From the NCBI GenBank assembly GCA_013376735.1, contig VINJ01000001.1:2046001-2110000 (forward strand): DNA of 64,000 bases, given 5' to 3'. This document shows, piece by piece, positions 1-9,098 of this stretch. The position numbers and the translations under genes are program-made. Under the pieces are notes generated by a model. It saw only the letters and a program-made list of their open reading frames with translations. It did no database searches and was not told the origin of the DNA. The first letter of the stretch is position 1. Each line of letters opens with the position of its first letter. Source of the DNA: a bacterium Scap17. Its GTDB lineage: Bacteria; Pseudomonadota; Gammaproteobacteria; Pseudomonadales; Halomonadaceae.

Positions 1-309
1 CGCAAAAAAGCGTTCTTACACGCGAATTCACCTTTCTATGCCGAACGCGCATGAGCCCATGCCGCAAAAGGTTCCACCAAAGAAGTAGTTGTCAGGCAGG
101 CATATCGTCTGCCTTTGCGATACCTTGACGTTAACGTTAACTGATAGGCCGCCAGAGCGACTTTCCACTAGTCTGATGGTAGGCACTGTTGCCATCGTCG
201 AATCGACAGCTTCCGGTTCGACATTCCTGAAGGTACGTCATTGCCTGCCCGGCCTCACGAGGGCTGGGTAATCCCTCAAACGCCTGATCGGTAAGAGAGG
301 ACGCTGAGC
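1..309. other. Upstream region of the bkd operon
   Basis: No convincing gene is present. The short open frames on both strands lack a ribosome site and any family motif. The region should hold the promoter of the branched-chain dehydrogenase operon. A purine-rich ribosome site (AGAGAGGA, about 294-301) lies before the ATG at 310. A perfect palindrome at 130-141 is listed separately. No bkdR-type regulator is visible inside the window. Confidence 0.5.
130..141. promoter_or_regulatory. Candidate operator palindrome GTTAACGTTAAC
   Basis: Two tandem copies of GTTAAC form a perfect 12-bp palindrome about 170 bp upstream of the first bkd gene. It overlaps a TTGACG hexamer (125-130) that could be a -35 element, although no good -10 is seen at the right distance. 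This is a site of unusual symmetry in GC-rich DNA. Any role in controlling the bkd operon is inference. Confidence 0.25.
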
Positions 310-1698
310 ATGTCCGATACAACAACACGCGGACCCGTCTCCCCGGGGAGCGCGCCGCCCGATGGCTTACAGCCAGAGCTGAATGACCTGACCGCCATGC
401 CGACGGCAGACCAGATCGCGCCGCAGGGGCCGACGGTGCTGCATCATCTGGCCTTCATGACCGGCGATGAACTCTGCATCCCGATCTTCAAGCGCCTGCG
501 TCAGGACGGCACCCTTTATCCCGTCGAGGAGTCGCAGGTACAGGGAGAGCCGTCACAGGACGCTTCACCTATCGAACGCGACACGGCGCTCAGGATCTAC
601 CGCACGATGCTGTTCACCCGGGTGCTGGATGAGCGCATGCTGGCTGCCCAGCGCCAGGGGCGCTTGAGCTTCTACATGCAATGCACTGGCGAGGAAGCCA
701 CGGTGATAGGCAGTGCGGCGGCGCTTCAGGACGATGACATGATCATGGCGCAATACCGTGAGCAGGGTGCGCTTGCCTGGCGTGGCTTCAGCTGTGACGA
801 ATTCATGAACCAGATGTTCGGCAACGAGCGCGACTACGGCAAGGGCCGTCAGATGCCGATCCACTATGGGTCGCGTGACCTGCACTACATGACCATCTCT
901 TCGCCGCTGGCAACCCAGATCCCCCAGGCGACCGGCTATGCCTACGGTCAGAAGCTGGCGGGCAAGGGGCAGTGCACCATCACCATCTTCGGTGAAGGGG
1001 CCGCCTCCGAGGGCGATTTTCATGCCGCCCTCAACATGGCCTCCGTGCATCGGGTGCCGTGCATCTTCCTGTGTCGCAACAATGGTTATGCCATTTCCAC
1101 CCCGTCATGCGAGCAATTCGCCGCCGATGGCATAGCACCACGTGCCTTCGGCTATCACATGCAGAGCATCCGGGTGGATGGCAATGACGTGATCGCCGTC
1201 TACGAAGCCACCCTGGCGGCGCGCAAGATCGCGGTCGAGACCCATCAGCCGGTATTGATCGAGGCGATGACCTACCGTCTGGCGGCGCACTCCTCTTCGG
1301 ACGATCCCTCCGGGTATCGCAGCAAGAAGGAGGAGGCCATCTGGCGCGACAAGGACCCCATTCTGCGCATGCGCAACTGGCTGGAGGCACAAGGCTGGTG
1401 GAGCGAAGAGGAGGAAAAGGCCACTGGTGATCAACTGCGTCGCGAAGTGCTTGAGTCCATGAAGCGCGCCGAGAAACTGGCGCCACCGGCGCTGGACACG
1501 CTGATCAGTGATGTCTACGACACGCCGACGCCGTTGCTCACACAGCAGCTCGAAGACGTGAAACAACATATTCGCAAGTACCCGCACGCCTACCCCAAGG
1601 GCGCCGCCAGCATGGGATTCACTTCGCAGGAGCTGGAAGACAGCCGCAAGGTGTATCAGGAACGCCATCAGCGTGTGGATGGAGGCCAGACATCATGA
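310..1698 (+). CDS. bkdA1: Branched-chain 2-oxoacid dehydrogenase, E1 alpha subunit
   Basis: This is the alpha subunit of the thiamine-diphosphate-dependent E1 of the 2-oxoisovalerate (branched-chain) dehydrogenase complex. With E1 beta it decarboxylates the oxoacids from Val, Leu and Ile and passes the acyl group to lipoyl-E2. The 462-residue product has the thiamine-binding segment starting near residue 228 ([11 protein letters not shown] ... NNGYAIST), with GEG in place of the usual GDG. It also has the conserved loop [13 protein letters not shown] with serines at 328-330, equivalent to the loop phosphorylated in mammalian E1 alpha. A non-conserved N-terminal stretch of about 50 residues precedes the fold. 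The gene overlaps E1 beta by 4 bp (ATGA), so the two are translationally coupled. Confidence 0.93.
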   Translation: MSDTTTRGPVSPGSAPPDGLQPELNDLTAMPTADQIAPQGPTVLHHLAFMTGDELCIPIFKRLRQDGTLYPVEESQVQGEPSQDASPIERDTALRIYRTMLFTRVLDERMLAAQRQGRLSFYMQCTGEEATVIGSAAALQDDDMIMAQYREQGALAWRGFSCDEFMNQMFGNERDYGKGRQMPIHYGSRDLHYMTISSPLATQIPQATGYAYGQKLAGKGQCTITIFGEGAASEGDFHAALNMASVHRVPCIFLCRNNGYAISTPSCEQFAADGIAPRAFGYHMQSIRVDGNDVIAVYEATLAARKIAVETHQPVLIEAMTYRLAAHSSSDDPSGYRSKKEEAIWRDKDPILRMRNWLEAQGWWSEEEEKATGDQLRREVLESMKRAEKLAPPALDTLISDVYDTPTPLLTQQLEDVKQHIRKYPHAYPKGAASMGFTSQELEDSRKVYQERHQRVDGGQTS

Positions 1699-2816
1699 GC
1701 GAGCAGATGAGTGAACAGCCGTTGGAGAAAACGCCAGTGACAGACTCAGCTACAAGCGACTCAGCTGCGGCGGGTTCAGCGGCGAAAGAAGCGTCTGTCG
1801 CGCCTGGCAGCAAGGATGCAGCGGTCTCGGCCTCGGGCAAGAAACAGATGAACATGCTGCAGGCGATCAACAATGCGTTGAATATTGCCATGGCCGCCAA
1901 TCCCCGTGTGGTGTTGTTCGGGGAGGATGTCGGGGTATTTGGGGGCGTCTTCCGAGCTACCAGCCACCTGCAGGACAAATACGGTCGAGAGCGCTGCTTC
2001 AATACGCCACTCACCGAGCAGGGCATCATCGGGTTCGCCAACGGGTTGGCGGCACAGGGGTCGACGCCGGTGGCCGAGATCCAGTTCGCCGACTACATCT
2101 TCCCCGCCTTTGACCAGATCGTGAACGAGGCGGCCAAGTTCCGCTACCGCTCCGGTGATCTGTTCGATGTCGGCGGCCTGACGATTCGCACGCCCTATGG
2201 TGGCGGCATCGCAGGCGGGCTCTATCACTCCCAGTCGCCCGAGGCGTATTTCGCGCATACTCCGGGCCTCAAGATCGTGATCCCACGCAACCCCCACCAG
2301 GCCAAGGGCCTTCTGCTGGCAGCGATTCGTGATCCCAATCCGGTGCTGTTCATGGAGCCCAAGCGGCTCTATCGCGCCTCGGTGGGCGAGGTGCCAGAAG
2401 CCGATTATGAACTGCCCCTGGGCGTGGCCGATGTCATTCGTGAAGGCCGCGATATCACGCTGCTCGGCTGGGGCGCTCAGATGGAAGTCATCGAGAAGGC
2501 CGCTGCGCTTGCCGAGCAGGATGGCATCGACTGCGAGATCATCGATCTGCGCAGCATTCTGCCCTGGGATATCGAGACGGTGTGTGACTCGGTGCTCAAG
2601 ACCGGTCGTCTGGTGGTCAGTCATGAAGCCCCGCTGACGGGAGGCTTTGCCAGCGAGATCGCCGCCACCGTGCAGGAGCGTTGTTTCCTGTATCTCGAGG
2701 CACCGATCCGGCGCGTCACTGGCCTTGATACGCCGTTCCCGCTGGTGCTCGAGAAGGAGCATCTGCCGGACGAGCTCAAGATCTACGAGGCCATCAAGCA
2801 AAGCTTGAATTACTGA
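1695..2816 (+). CDS. bkdA2: Branched-chain 2-oxoacid dehydrogenase, E1 beta subunit
   Basis: This is the beta subunit of the E1 heterotetramer and contributes the other half of the thiamine-diphosphate site. The fold runs from about residue 52 ([12 protein letters not shown]) to the C-terminus, with the conserved [10 protein letters not shown] segment around residue 77 and the transketolase C-terminal domain after about residue 240. The first 51 residues are a low-complexity Ser/Ala/Glu/Lys stretch not expected in the family. An internal ATG at 1848 would give a protein of normal length, but the ATGA overlap with the upstream gene favours 1695. It is second in the operon, with E2 starting about 20 bp downstream. 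Confidence 0.92.
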   Translation: MSEQMSEQPLEKTPVTDSATSDSAAAGSAAKEASVAPGSKDAAVSASGKKQMNMLQAINNALNIAMAANPRVVLFGEDVGVFGGVFRATSHLQDKYGRERCFNTPLTEQGIIGFANGLAAQGSTPVAEIQFADYIFPAFDQIVNEAAKFRYRSGDLFDVGGLTIRTPYGGGIAGGLYHSQSPEAYFAHTPGLKIVIPRNPHQAKGLLLAAIRDPNPVLFMEPKRLYRASVGEVPEADYELPLGVADVIREGRDITLLGWGAQMEVIEKAAALAEQDGIDCEIIDLRSILPWDIETVCDSVLKTGRLVVSHEAPLTGGFASEIAATVQERCFLYLEAPIRRVTGLDTPFPLVLEKEHLPDELKIYEAIKQSLNY

Positions 2817-2837
2817 TGACAGGGAGTGATGCGCGCC

Positions 2838-4655
2838 ATGAATGATTTCATCCTGCCCGATATCGGCGAAGGCATTGTCGAGTGCGAGCTGGTCAAGTGG
2901 TTGATCAAGGAAGGCGACGTGATCGAGGAAGATCAGCCGGTGGCCGAGGTCATGACAGATAAGGCGTTGGTGGAGATCCCCGCGCCCCACGCCGGTACCG
3001 TGGTCAAGCTTTACTGTCAGGAAGGCGAGATTGCCCGTGTCCATGCGCCGCTGTTTGCGGTGGATGACGGCGTTGGCAGTGATAGTGATAGTGATAGCGA
3101 GAAGACCGGACACGGCGAGCGCGAGGATGATCATGCCGGTGATGTCATGACGGTTGCAGCGCCTGCTCGCTCGACAGCACCGACTCAGTCTGCCGCCAAC
3201 CAGGCGGCCAGCAGTCAGTCGGATGTCGCTGCGTCAGCGTCTGCCAAACCAGCCAGCAATGGGGCAGCTAGCACACAGACAGCCGCGGCCCTTGAACGAC
3301 GCTCGCGTGATTTCATCCTGCCGGATATCGGTGAAGGCATCGTCGAATGTGAGGTGGTCACCTGGCACGTCGCGGAAGGCGACACGGTGGAAGAAGACCA
3401 GACGATCGTGGATGTGATGACCGACAAGGCGCTGGTCGAGATCACCGCCTCGGAGCCCGGGCGTATCGTGCGCTTCCATTACGCCCAGGGCGAGAATGCT
3501 CGAGTGCATACGCCGCTTTATGCCTATGTGCCTGATGAAGAGGCAGAGGCTGAAAGCGCTGAGAGCACTGAGAGTGAAGTCACCGCGCCTGAGCGCAAGC
3601 AGGCTCAGCCAGAGTATCTGGCGGAGCACCGCCAGGGGGGCGACGACAAGAGCGACAAAAAGAGTGGGCAAGACGGGAGTCACGGGAAGAGCCGGCCTCG
3701 CATACCCGCGACCCCTGCCGTGCGTCGCCTGTTGCGCGAGCATCAGCTCGAACTCCAGGCCATTGCTGGCTCGGGGCGAAACGGCCGGGTGCTGAAGGAA
3801 GATGTGCTGGCTTATCTCAAGCAATCCGAGGCTCGCGAGACTGACGTGGCGCCTGATGATGCTCACAAAGTCGGCGAGGCTGTCGAGATCGACAAGGCAG
3901 CTGCCGAAGCGTGTGCTGTGGCCAGTCACGAGGAGAGGTCGTCACGCCTTGAGTCAAAAGCGGTACCGCTCAAGGGGGTCGCGGCGGTGATGGCTCGGCG
4001 CATGGTGCAGGCCAGCACGCAGATCCCGCATTTCCATTATGGCGATGAGCTCGATATCACCGACCTGCTGGCGTTGCGGGCCCGCCTCAAGGTACGCGCC
4101 GAGCAGCAGGGCATTCGCCTGACCCTGATGCCGTTCATCATGAAGGCCATGGCGCTGGCGGTCATCGAGGAGCCGATTCTCAATGCGCGCCTCAGTGAAG
4201 ATGAGAGCGAGATTCTCTATCAGAGCACCTGCAACATCGGTATGGCGGTGGACAGCGCCAGCGGGCTGATGGTGCCGAATGTGAAGGGCGTCGAACGCCT
4301 GAGCATTCTCGATATCGCGCGTGAGGTGGCGCGGCTGACCGAGGCTGCGCGCAGCGGGCGCGTTGCCCAGGCGGACCTCAAGGGCGGCACCTTGTCGATC
4401 TCCAATATCGGTGCGCTGGGCGGCACCTATGCCGCGCCGATCATCAACCAGCCGGAGGTCGCCATCGTCGCGCTGGGGCGCACTCAGCGTCTGCCGCGCT
4501 TCGATGACGAGGGCAATGTCTGTGCGCGTGACATCATGACCATCACCTGGGCGGGAGATCATCGCATCATCGATGGCGGAACCATCGCGCGCTTCAGCAA
4601 TCTGTGGAAACACTATCTGGAGCACCCTGACGAAATGTTGCTGTCGCTGTCATGA
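2838..4655 (+). CDS. bkdB: Branched-chain 2-oxoacid dehydrogenase E2 (dihydrolipoyl acyltransferase), two lipoyl domains
   Basis: This is the core acyltransferase of the complex and moves the branched acyl group from the lipoyl arm to CoA. Taking the ATG at 2838 gives 605 residues. It has lipoyl domain 1 (about 1-78, lipoyl Lys42 in TDKALVEI), a Ser/Ala/Asp-rich linker and lipoyl domain 2 (about 155-230, Lys197 in the same motif). A charged linker, a peripheral-subunit-binding domain (about 288-325) and the catalytic domain with HRIIDGG (His575, Asp579) follow. Upstream GTG (2826) and ATG (2829) are in frame but sit on or against the AGGGAG ribosome site. No E3 (lpd) gene follows, so E3 must come from elsewhere. 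Two lipoyl domains are more than the single one usual in bacterial BkdB. Confidence 0.92.
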   Translation: MNDFILPDIGEGIVECELVKWLIKEGDVIEEDQPVAEVMTDKALVEIPAPHAGTVVKLYCQEGEIARVHAPLFAVDDGVGSDSDSDSEKTGHGEREDDHAGDVMTVAAPARSTAPTQSAANQAASSQSDVAASASAKPASNGAASTQTAAALERRSRDFILPDIGEGIVECEVVTWHVAEGDTVEEDQTIVDVMTDKALVEITASEPGRIVRFHYAQGENARVHTPLYAYVPDEEAEAESAESTESEVTAPERKQAQPEYLAEHRQGGDDKSDKKSGQDGSHGKSRPRIPATPAVRRLLREHQLELQAIAGSGRNGRVLKEDVLAYLKQSEARETDVAPDDAHKVGEAVEIDKAAAEACAVASHEERSSRLESKAVPLKGVAAVMARRMVQASTQIPHFHYGDELDITDLLALRARLKVRAEQQGIRLTLMPFIMKAMALAVIEEPILNARLSEDESEILYQSTCNIGMAVDSASGLMVPNVKGVERLSILDIAREVARLTEAARSGRVAQADLKGGTLSISNIGALGGTYAAPIINQPEVAIVALGRTQRLPRFDDEGNVCARDIMTITWAGDHRIIDGGTIARFSNLWKHYLEHPDEMLLSLS

Positions 4656-4695
4656 GGCGCTGTCTGATCCTGGGGCCGGCTAGAGAGCATCCTGC

Positions 4696-6585
4696 ATGAG
4701 TGATGCGCGCGCCCACGAGCACCTGCAACAGTTCTATATCCCGGAAGAGCAGTCGATCTACCTGCTCTCGCATCATGATGCCAAGAAGCTCAAGGATTGG
4801 GTGGCGCTGTGCATCTCCCAGCTCCAGGGGCTTGGCTACCGGGATATCCATCTGGTCGGCAAGGGCGCCTACGGCTTTGTATTCGCGGGCTGGCGCCTGG
4901 GCGAAGACCGGCGCACGCGGGAAGAGCACGTCTTCAAGTTCACGCGGGTGACTCTGCCCCAGGCACTGCAGGACCGTCTGGAGGAAGAGGCCTACATGCT
5001 CGACCAGGTCGCCCACCCGCTGATTCCGCGTCTGATCAGCTATCAGCGGGTACGGCGGCAGTCGATTCTGGTCATGCAGCGTGCACCGGGCATCAATCTC
5101 GAGGAATATTCGCTGCGTCATGGGCGCATGGCGCCGCGTCTGGTGGTCAAGATCGCCAGCCAGCTGGCCGACATCCTCAAGTCGCTGCGCGGGACATCGA
5201 CAGGGGGAGGTACGCCACCGGTCGTGCATGGCGACATCAAGCCGTCGAATCTAGTCTTCGATGTCGAGCGGGAGCAGGTGGCATTGATCGACTGGGGCAG
5301 TTCGGTGTTCGCTCAGCTCGATGAGCATCAGCAGTTCATCACGACCAACGTGATGCAGCTGATGTCGGATAACCTGCAACAGACCAATGCGCGTCTGGGC
5401 GATGTCTATTTCATCGGCGAGGAGCAGCTCAATGGTGCGCTGTCCTCGCCGCGCTTCGATGAGCAGGGCGTGGCCGCCACACTCTATGCGCTGGCCTCAG
5501 GTCAGTCGTGTCGCTTCGGCGTACACGCCATTCCGGCGGTGTCGCTGGGGTTGCCGCGGGAATTCGCGCGTCTGCTCGATGGCATGCTCGCGGATGACCC
5601 GCAGCTGCGCATGCAGGCCGGCGACTACTTCCTGCGCGAGATGGGCAGGATCGCACGGCTGGTGATGCCGGAATTGCCTCTCGAGCCGCCACAGTCTCTG
5701 CTGCCGGTCTGGGTGAGGCCGGCAACACGCGAGATCGACACGGTTGTCTATACCTCGCGCAAATCCTTCCTGCGTGAGGCCTTCGAGACAGACGAGTCCG
5801 GTGAACACGCTGGCAACGCGCTGGACGCCGTCAATGATGTCCAGCTGGATCGTTACTACAAGAACTTCATGCAAGGCATGGGAGGCACCGAAAAAGCCTT
5901 CCTGGCCGCGGTCAGTCGCCTGGGCAAATACCCGATCGTCGGCGGTCTGGCGATTCGCTGGGAGCCACAGGGCATCTTCGTGGATACTGCGCTGCACCTG
6001 CATGATCCTGCCTTGAAGGCCGCCTTCGTCGTCGCGATCAACAACATGGTCGCTCTGGCGCGTGCCATCTATCGCCGGGGCGTGTTCAAGGCGTGTCTGT
6101 TCAATGCCCGCGATACCTTGCATCTGGAGCGGGAAGACCCGGAGGCCGCCTTCGTCTTCGCGCCGACGGCAGACGGGGAGGCCAGACCTCGCTTGAGCTA
6201 TGAGGTCAGCGCGGTGCCGGAGCTTGAGGATGACTCGCGTGTGCACTCCTACTTCGAGGACGGACCGGACCCTGAGGAACTTCTGGCGCTGCCCGAGGAG
6301 ATATTGAAGGCACTGGAGTCACTCAATGCCATCCATCACACCGGCATGCTGATCTTCGAAGCCCTGCCACACCACCTCAAGATTCACAGTTATTACCGAC
6401 TGCTGGATCCCTCGCGCGAGCAGGCATTCGCGCGTTTGCTGGCGGAGATTCTCGATGCGGTGCCGCTGATCTCCGGGCTGGGAATTTCCGGCTTCATGAA
6501 GATGCCCTACAAGAACACCAAGCATTTCGATCATATCGAGGCACAACCCGAACGCTTCTATCCACGGGACCCGCGCGCAGTATGA
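4696..6585 (+). CDS. Hanks-type serine/threonine protein kinase-like protein
   Basis: The 629-residue protein has a recognisable kinase domain. It shows a glycine loop GKGAYGFVFAG starting at residue 55, a candidate ATP-binding Lys81, a catalytic loop HGDIKPSN (Asp180) and DWG at 199 in place of DFG. All core catalytic residues are present, so activity is plausible. The C-terminal half (about 330-629) matches no domain I recognise. No transmembrane segment is evident, so it should be cytoplasmic. The gene starts 40 bp after the E2 gene on the same strand with no terminator between them, so it may belong to the bkd operon. The substrate is unknown. A link to control of the dehydrogenase is only inference from position. 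Confidence 0.8.
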   Translation: MSDARAHEHLQQFYIPEEQSIYLLSHHDAKKLKDWVALCISQLQGLGYRDIHLVGKGAYGFVFAGWRLGEDRRTREEHVFKFTRVTLPQALQDRLEEEAYMLDQVAHPLIPRLISYQRVRRQSILVMQRAPGINLEEYSLRHGRMAPRLVVKIASQLADILKSLRGTSTGGGTPPVVHGDIKPSNLVFDVEREQVALIDWGSSVFAQLDEHQQFITTNVMQLMSDNLQQTNARLGDVYFIGEEQLNGALSSPRFDEQGVAATLYALASGQSCRFGVHAIPAVSLGLPREFARLLDGMLADDPQLRMQAGDYFLREMGRIARLVMPELPLEPPQSLLPVWVRPATREIDTVVYTSRKSFLREAFETDESGEHAGNALDAVNDVQLDRYYKNFMQGMGGTEKAFLAAVSRLGKYPIVGGLAIRWEPQGIFVDTALHLHDPALKAAFVVAINNMVALARAIYRRGVFKACLFNARDTLHLEREDPEAAFVFAPTADGEARPRLSYEVSAVPELEDDSRVHSYFEDGPDPEELLALPEEILKALESLNAIHHTGMLIFEALPHHLKIHSYYRLLDPSREQAFARLLAEILDAVPLISGLGISGFMKMPYKNTKHFDHIEAQPERFYPRDPRAV

Positions 6586-6743
6586 AAAGGAGTTTTCCTC
6601 GGAAGGCATTCGCATGGTGATGCCGATTTATCTAACCGTGATTATCGTGATTCGTGTTAGTGTCACATCGCGTGATCATTGCTGATCTTGCTGAACTCAA
6701 TAATCAGATCGATGAAAATCGATAACCTACAGGGAACGTACTC

Positions 6744-7232
6744 ATGTCTCGACCTCTCGCTCGGAAATTGCGTCAAGCTTCAGGTGGTCTGGCTATTCTG
6801 GCGCTGCTGGCAGGGTGTAGCGCGCATACGACGATCAGCAGCCCGTCAGAGACGGCGCGAATCAACTTGAAAGATGTCTCCAGAGATCAGTCTACCGTTC
6901 AAGAAACGCTACCTACCACCAGTTTCGGAAATTACGAGTTTGAAGTAATGGATGACAACAAGATGCCGATGTATGGCATTCTGCCGCTGAAGTTCAATGG
7001 CGGTTATCTGGCGCTTGATATCCTGTTCTTTGCCCCCGCCGCATTCTTCAATCTGCGTGAAGTCCACCCTTACTATGAAATCGACCATGACGAGGGTGTC
7101 GTGCGTTATCGTGATGAGAAGGGCGGAGAATGGACGACCTATACACCCACCGTGGAAGAAGCTGAGCGTGCACGCAAATACTTTGCCGCGCATCGTGATG
7201 ATGTAATCTCACAGGCCAGCGCACAGCAGTAA
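6744..7232 (+). CDS. Small predicted lipoprotein
   Basis: The 162-residue protein has a basic N-terminus, a hydrophobic stretch and a lipobox (LLAGC) with Cys at about residue 27, so it should be lipidated and envelope-anchored. The mature part contains a hydrophobic segment (GYLALDILFFAPAAFFNL) and a charged C-terminal region, with no domain I recognise. A purine-rich site (CAGGGAACG) precedes the ATG. The gene stands alone between the kinase gene and a strong hairpin. Confidence 0.75.
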   Translation: MSRPLARKLRQASGGLAILALLAGCSAHTTISSPSETARINLKDVSRDQSTVQETLPTTSFGNYEFEVMDDNKMPMYGILPLKFNGGYLALDILFFAPAAFFNLREVHPYYEIDHDEGVVRYRDEKGGEWTTYTPTVEEAERARKYFAAHRDDVISQASAQQ

Positions 7233-7277
7233 GCGTGATGCCCGAAGTCGGTAAAGTCGTGACTCATGGCCTTGATA

Positions 7278-7318
7278 CGACAGCGCCGCACCAGAGGCTT
7301 TCTGGTGCGGCGCTGTCG
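7278..7318. terminator. Bidirectional hairpin terminator
   Basis: A perfect 17-bp stem with a 7-nt loop lies between the convergent lipoprotein gene and aspA. There is no clear T run on either side, so the call rests on stem strength and position. Confidence 0.7.
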
Positions 7319-7367
7319 CATGTGACAACAGGTTGATACGGCAAGAGAGCAGACTCTCGCTGAAGGG

Positions 7368-8867
7368 TCAGTCCTTCATCTGACGCGGGCGCGTCATGGC
7401 CTGCGGGGACAGCAGTGCCTCCAGGCGTGCTTCATCCAGCAGGCCTTCCTCGCGCACCAGTTCCAGCACGCTGCGACCGCTGGCCAGGGCTTCCTTGGCG
7501 ATGCGGGTGGCATTGTCGTAGCCGATATACGGGTTGAGCGCGGTGATCAGGCCGATGGAATTGTTGACCAGCTCGGCGCATCGATCACGATTGGCGGTGA
7601 TGCCGATCACGCAGCGATTCCTGAGCATGGTCATGGCACGGCTCAGCTGGCGGATGGAGTCGAGCAGTTTGTAGGCGATCAGCGGCTCCATCACGTTGAG
7701 CTGCAGCTGGCCGGCTTCCGCCGCCATGGTCAGCGCGGTGTCGTTGCCGATGACATCGAAGGCGACCTGATTGACGGCTTCCGGAATCACCGGGTTGACC
7801 TTGCCCGGCATGATCGAGCTGCCCGGCTGCTGAGGCGGCAGGTTGATCTCGTTGAAGCCGGTGCGTGGGCCTGAAGACAGCAGGCGCAGATCGTTGCAGA
7901 TCTTGGACAGCTTGACCGCCAGGCGTTTGAGCATGCCGTGGAACAGCACGAAGGCCCCCATGTCGCTGGTGGCCTCGACCAGGTCCGACGCCGGACGGAA
8001 GTCGATGCCGGAACGACGCGCCAGAGCCTCGATCGCCAGTGCGCTGTAGCGCGGGTCGGCATTGATGCCGGTGCCGATCGCGGTCCCGCCCAGATTGACC
8101 TCCTTGAGCAACTCATTGAGGTTGGCGATGCGATCGACGTCTTCACGCAGGGTGTTGGCGAAGGCGCGGAATTCCTGGCCCAGCGTCATCGGCACCGCAT
8201 CCTGCAGCTGGGTGCGACCCATCTTGACCACGTCATCGAATTCCAGCGCCTTGGTGGCGAAGGCATTGGCCAGTTCGCTCAATGCGTCCACCAGCACCGA
8301 GTGGCTGCGCAGCAGGCCGACACGGATGGCAGTCGGGTAGGCGTCGTTGGTGGATTGCGCCATGTTGACGTGATTGTTGGGGTGCAGCTGCTGGTAATCA
8401 CCTTTCTCGTAGCCCAGGAATTCCAGGCCCAGATTGGCGATTACTTCGTTGGCATTCATGTTGGTCGAGGTGCCGGCGCCACCCTGGATCATGTCGACCA
8501 CGAACTGATCATGGTGATCGCCATTCATCAGACGTGCACAGGCGTGCTGGATGGCATCGTGCTCGCGTGTCTCGAGATAGCCCAGCGCATGGTTGGCTTC
8601 GGCGGCGGCGGCCTTGACCAGCGCGAGCCCTTCGACGAGACGCGGGAAGTGTGACAGCGGCACCCCGGAGAGGTGGAAGTTGTTGAGCGCACGCTGGGTC
8701 TGCACACCGTAGTAGGCATCAGCCGGCACCGGCTCGCGCCCGAGGAGATCCTTTTCAAGTCGGAAGCCGTTGGCCAGTGCCTCACGCTCGGCATGGCTCA
8801 AGTCGGCCGGTGTGGAAGCTGCCGGGGTGGCATTGGCGGCGATGGGGGTTTCCGAGAGATGGTTCAC
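7368..8867 (-). CDS. aspA: Aspartate ammonia-lyase (aspartase)
   Basis: It catalyses reversible deamination of L-aspartate to fumarate and ammonia in the cytoplasm. The product belongs to the fumarase/aspartase superfamily, with the signature GSSIMPGKVNP and the segments GGAGTSTNMNANEV and NMAQSTNDAYPTA. The start is taken as the GTG at 8867, which has AGGAG about 10 nt upstream and gives 499 residues, close to the 470-480 typical of AspA. The open frame runs further upstream, but that part has no family resemblance. Aspartase is preferred over fumarase because of the overall aspartase-like sequence. A LysR-type gene diverges from it across 231 bp and is a candidate regulator. Confidence 0.88.
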   Translation of the reverse strand: MNHLSETPIAANATPAASTPADLSHAEREALANGFRLEKDLLGREPVPADAYYGVQTQRALNNFHLSGVPLSHFPRLVEGLALVKAAAAEANHALGYLETREHDAIQHACARLMNGDHHDQFVVDMIQGGAGTSTNMNANEVIANLGLEFLGYEKGDYQQLHPNNHVNMAQSTNDAYPTAIRVGLLRSHSVLVDALSELANAFATKALEFDDVVKMGRTQLQDAVPMTLGQEFRAFANTLREDVDRIANLNELLKEVNLGGTAIGTGINADPRYSALAIEALARRSGIDFRPASDLVEATSDMGAFVLFHGMLKRLAVKLSKICNDLRLLSSGPRTGFNEINLPPQQPGSSIMPGKVNPVIPEAVNQVAFDVIGNDTALTMAAEAGQLQLNVMEPLIAYKLLDSIRQLSRAMTMLRNRCVIGITANRDRCAELVNNSIGLITALNPYIGYDNATRIAKEALASGRSVLELVREEGLLDEARLEALLSPQAMTRPRQMKD

Positions 8868-9098
8868 TTGGGCGGAACTCCTGGCTGAAGTACACTGTGG
8901 CGCTTGAATGGCGGCTAGGTGGACAAGGGTAACCAGCGCAGCCCCTCGGCGGCCAATGCCATTCAACGCTGCCGTATACGTCAAATGCATAAGACGAAGG
9001 TGGTGGTGCGCCGCGACGCACCATTCTCCATGACAAGACCCTGCATGACCGGCCAGGCAAGCCTCGCTTGGGCATGTTCGACATTTTTGGGAGTTCGG

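Noticed and set aside
1776-3134. 452-codon minus-strand frame opposite E1 beta and E2
   Set aside because: It lies antisense to conserved bkd genes, without a ribosome site or family features.
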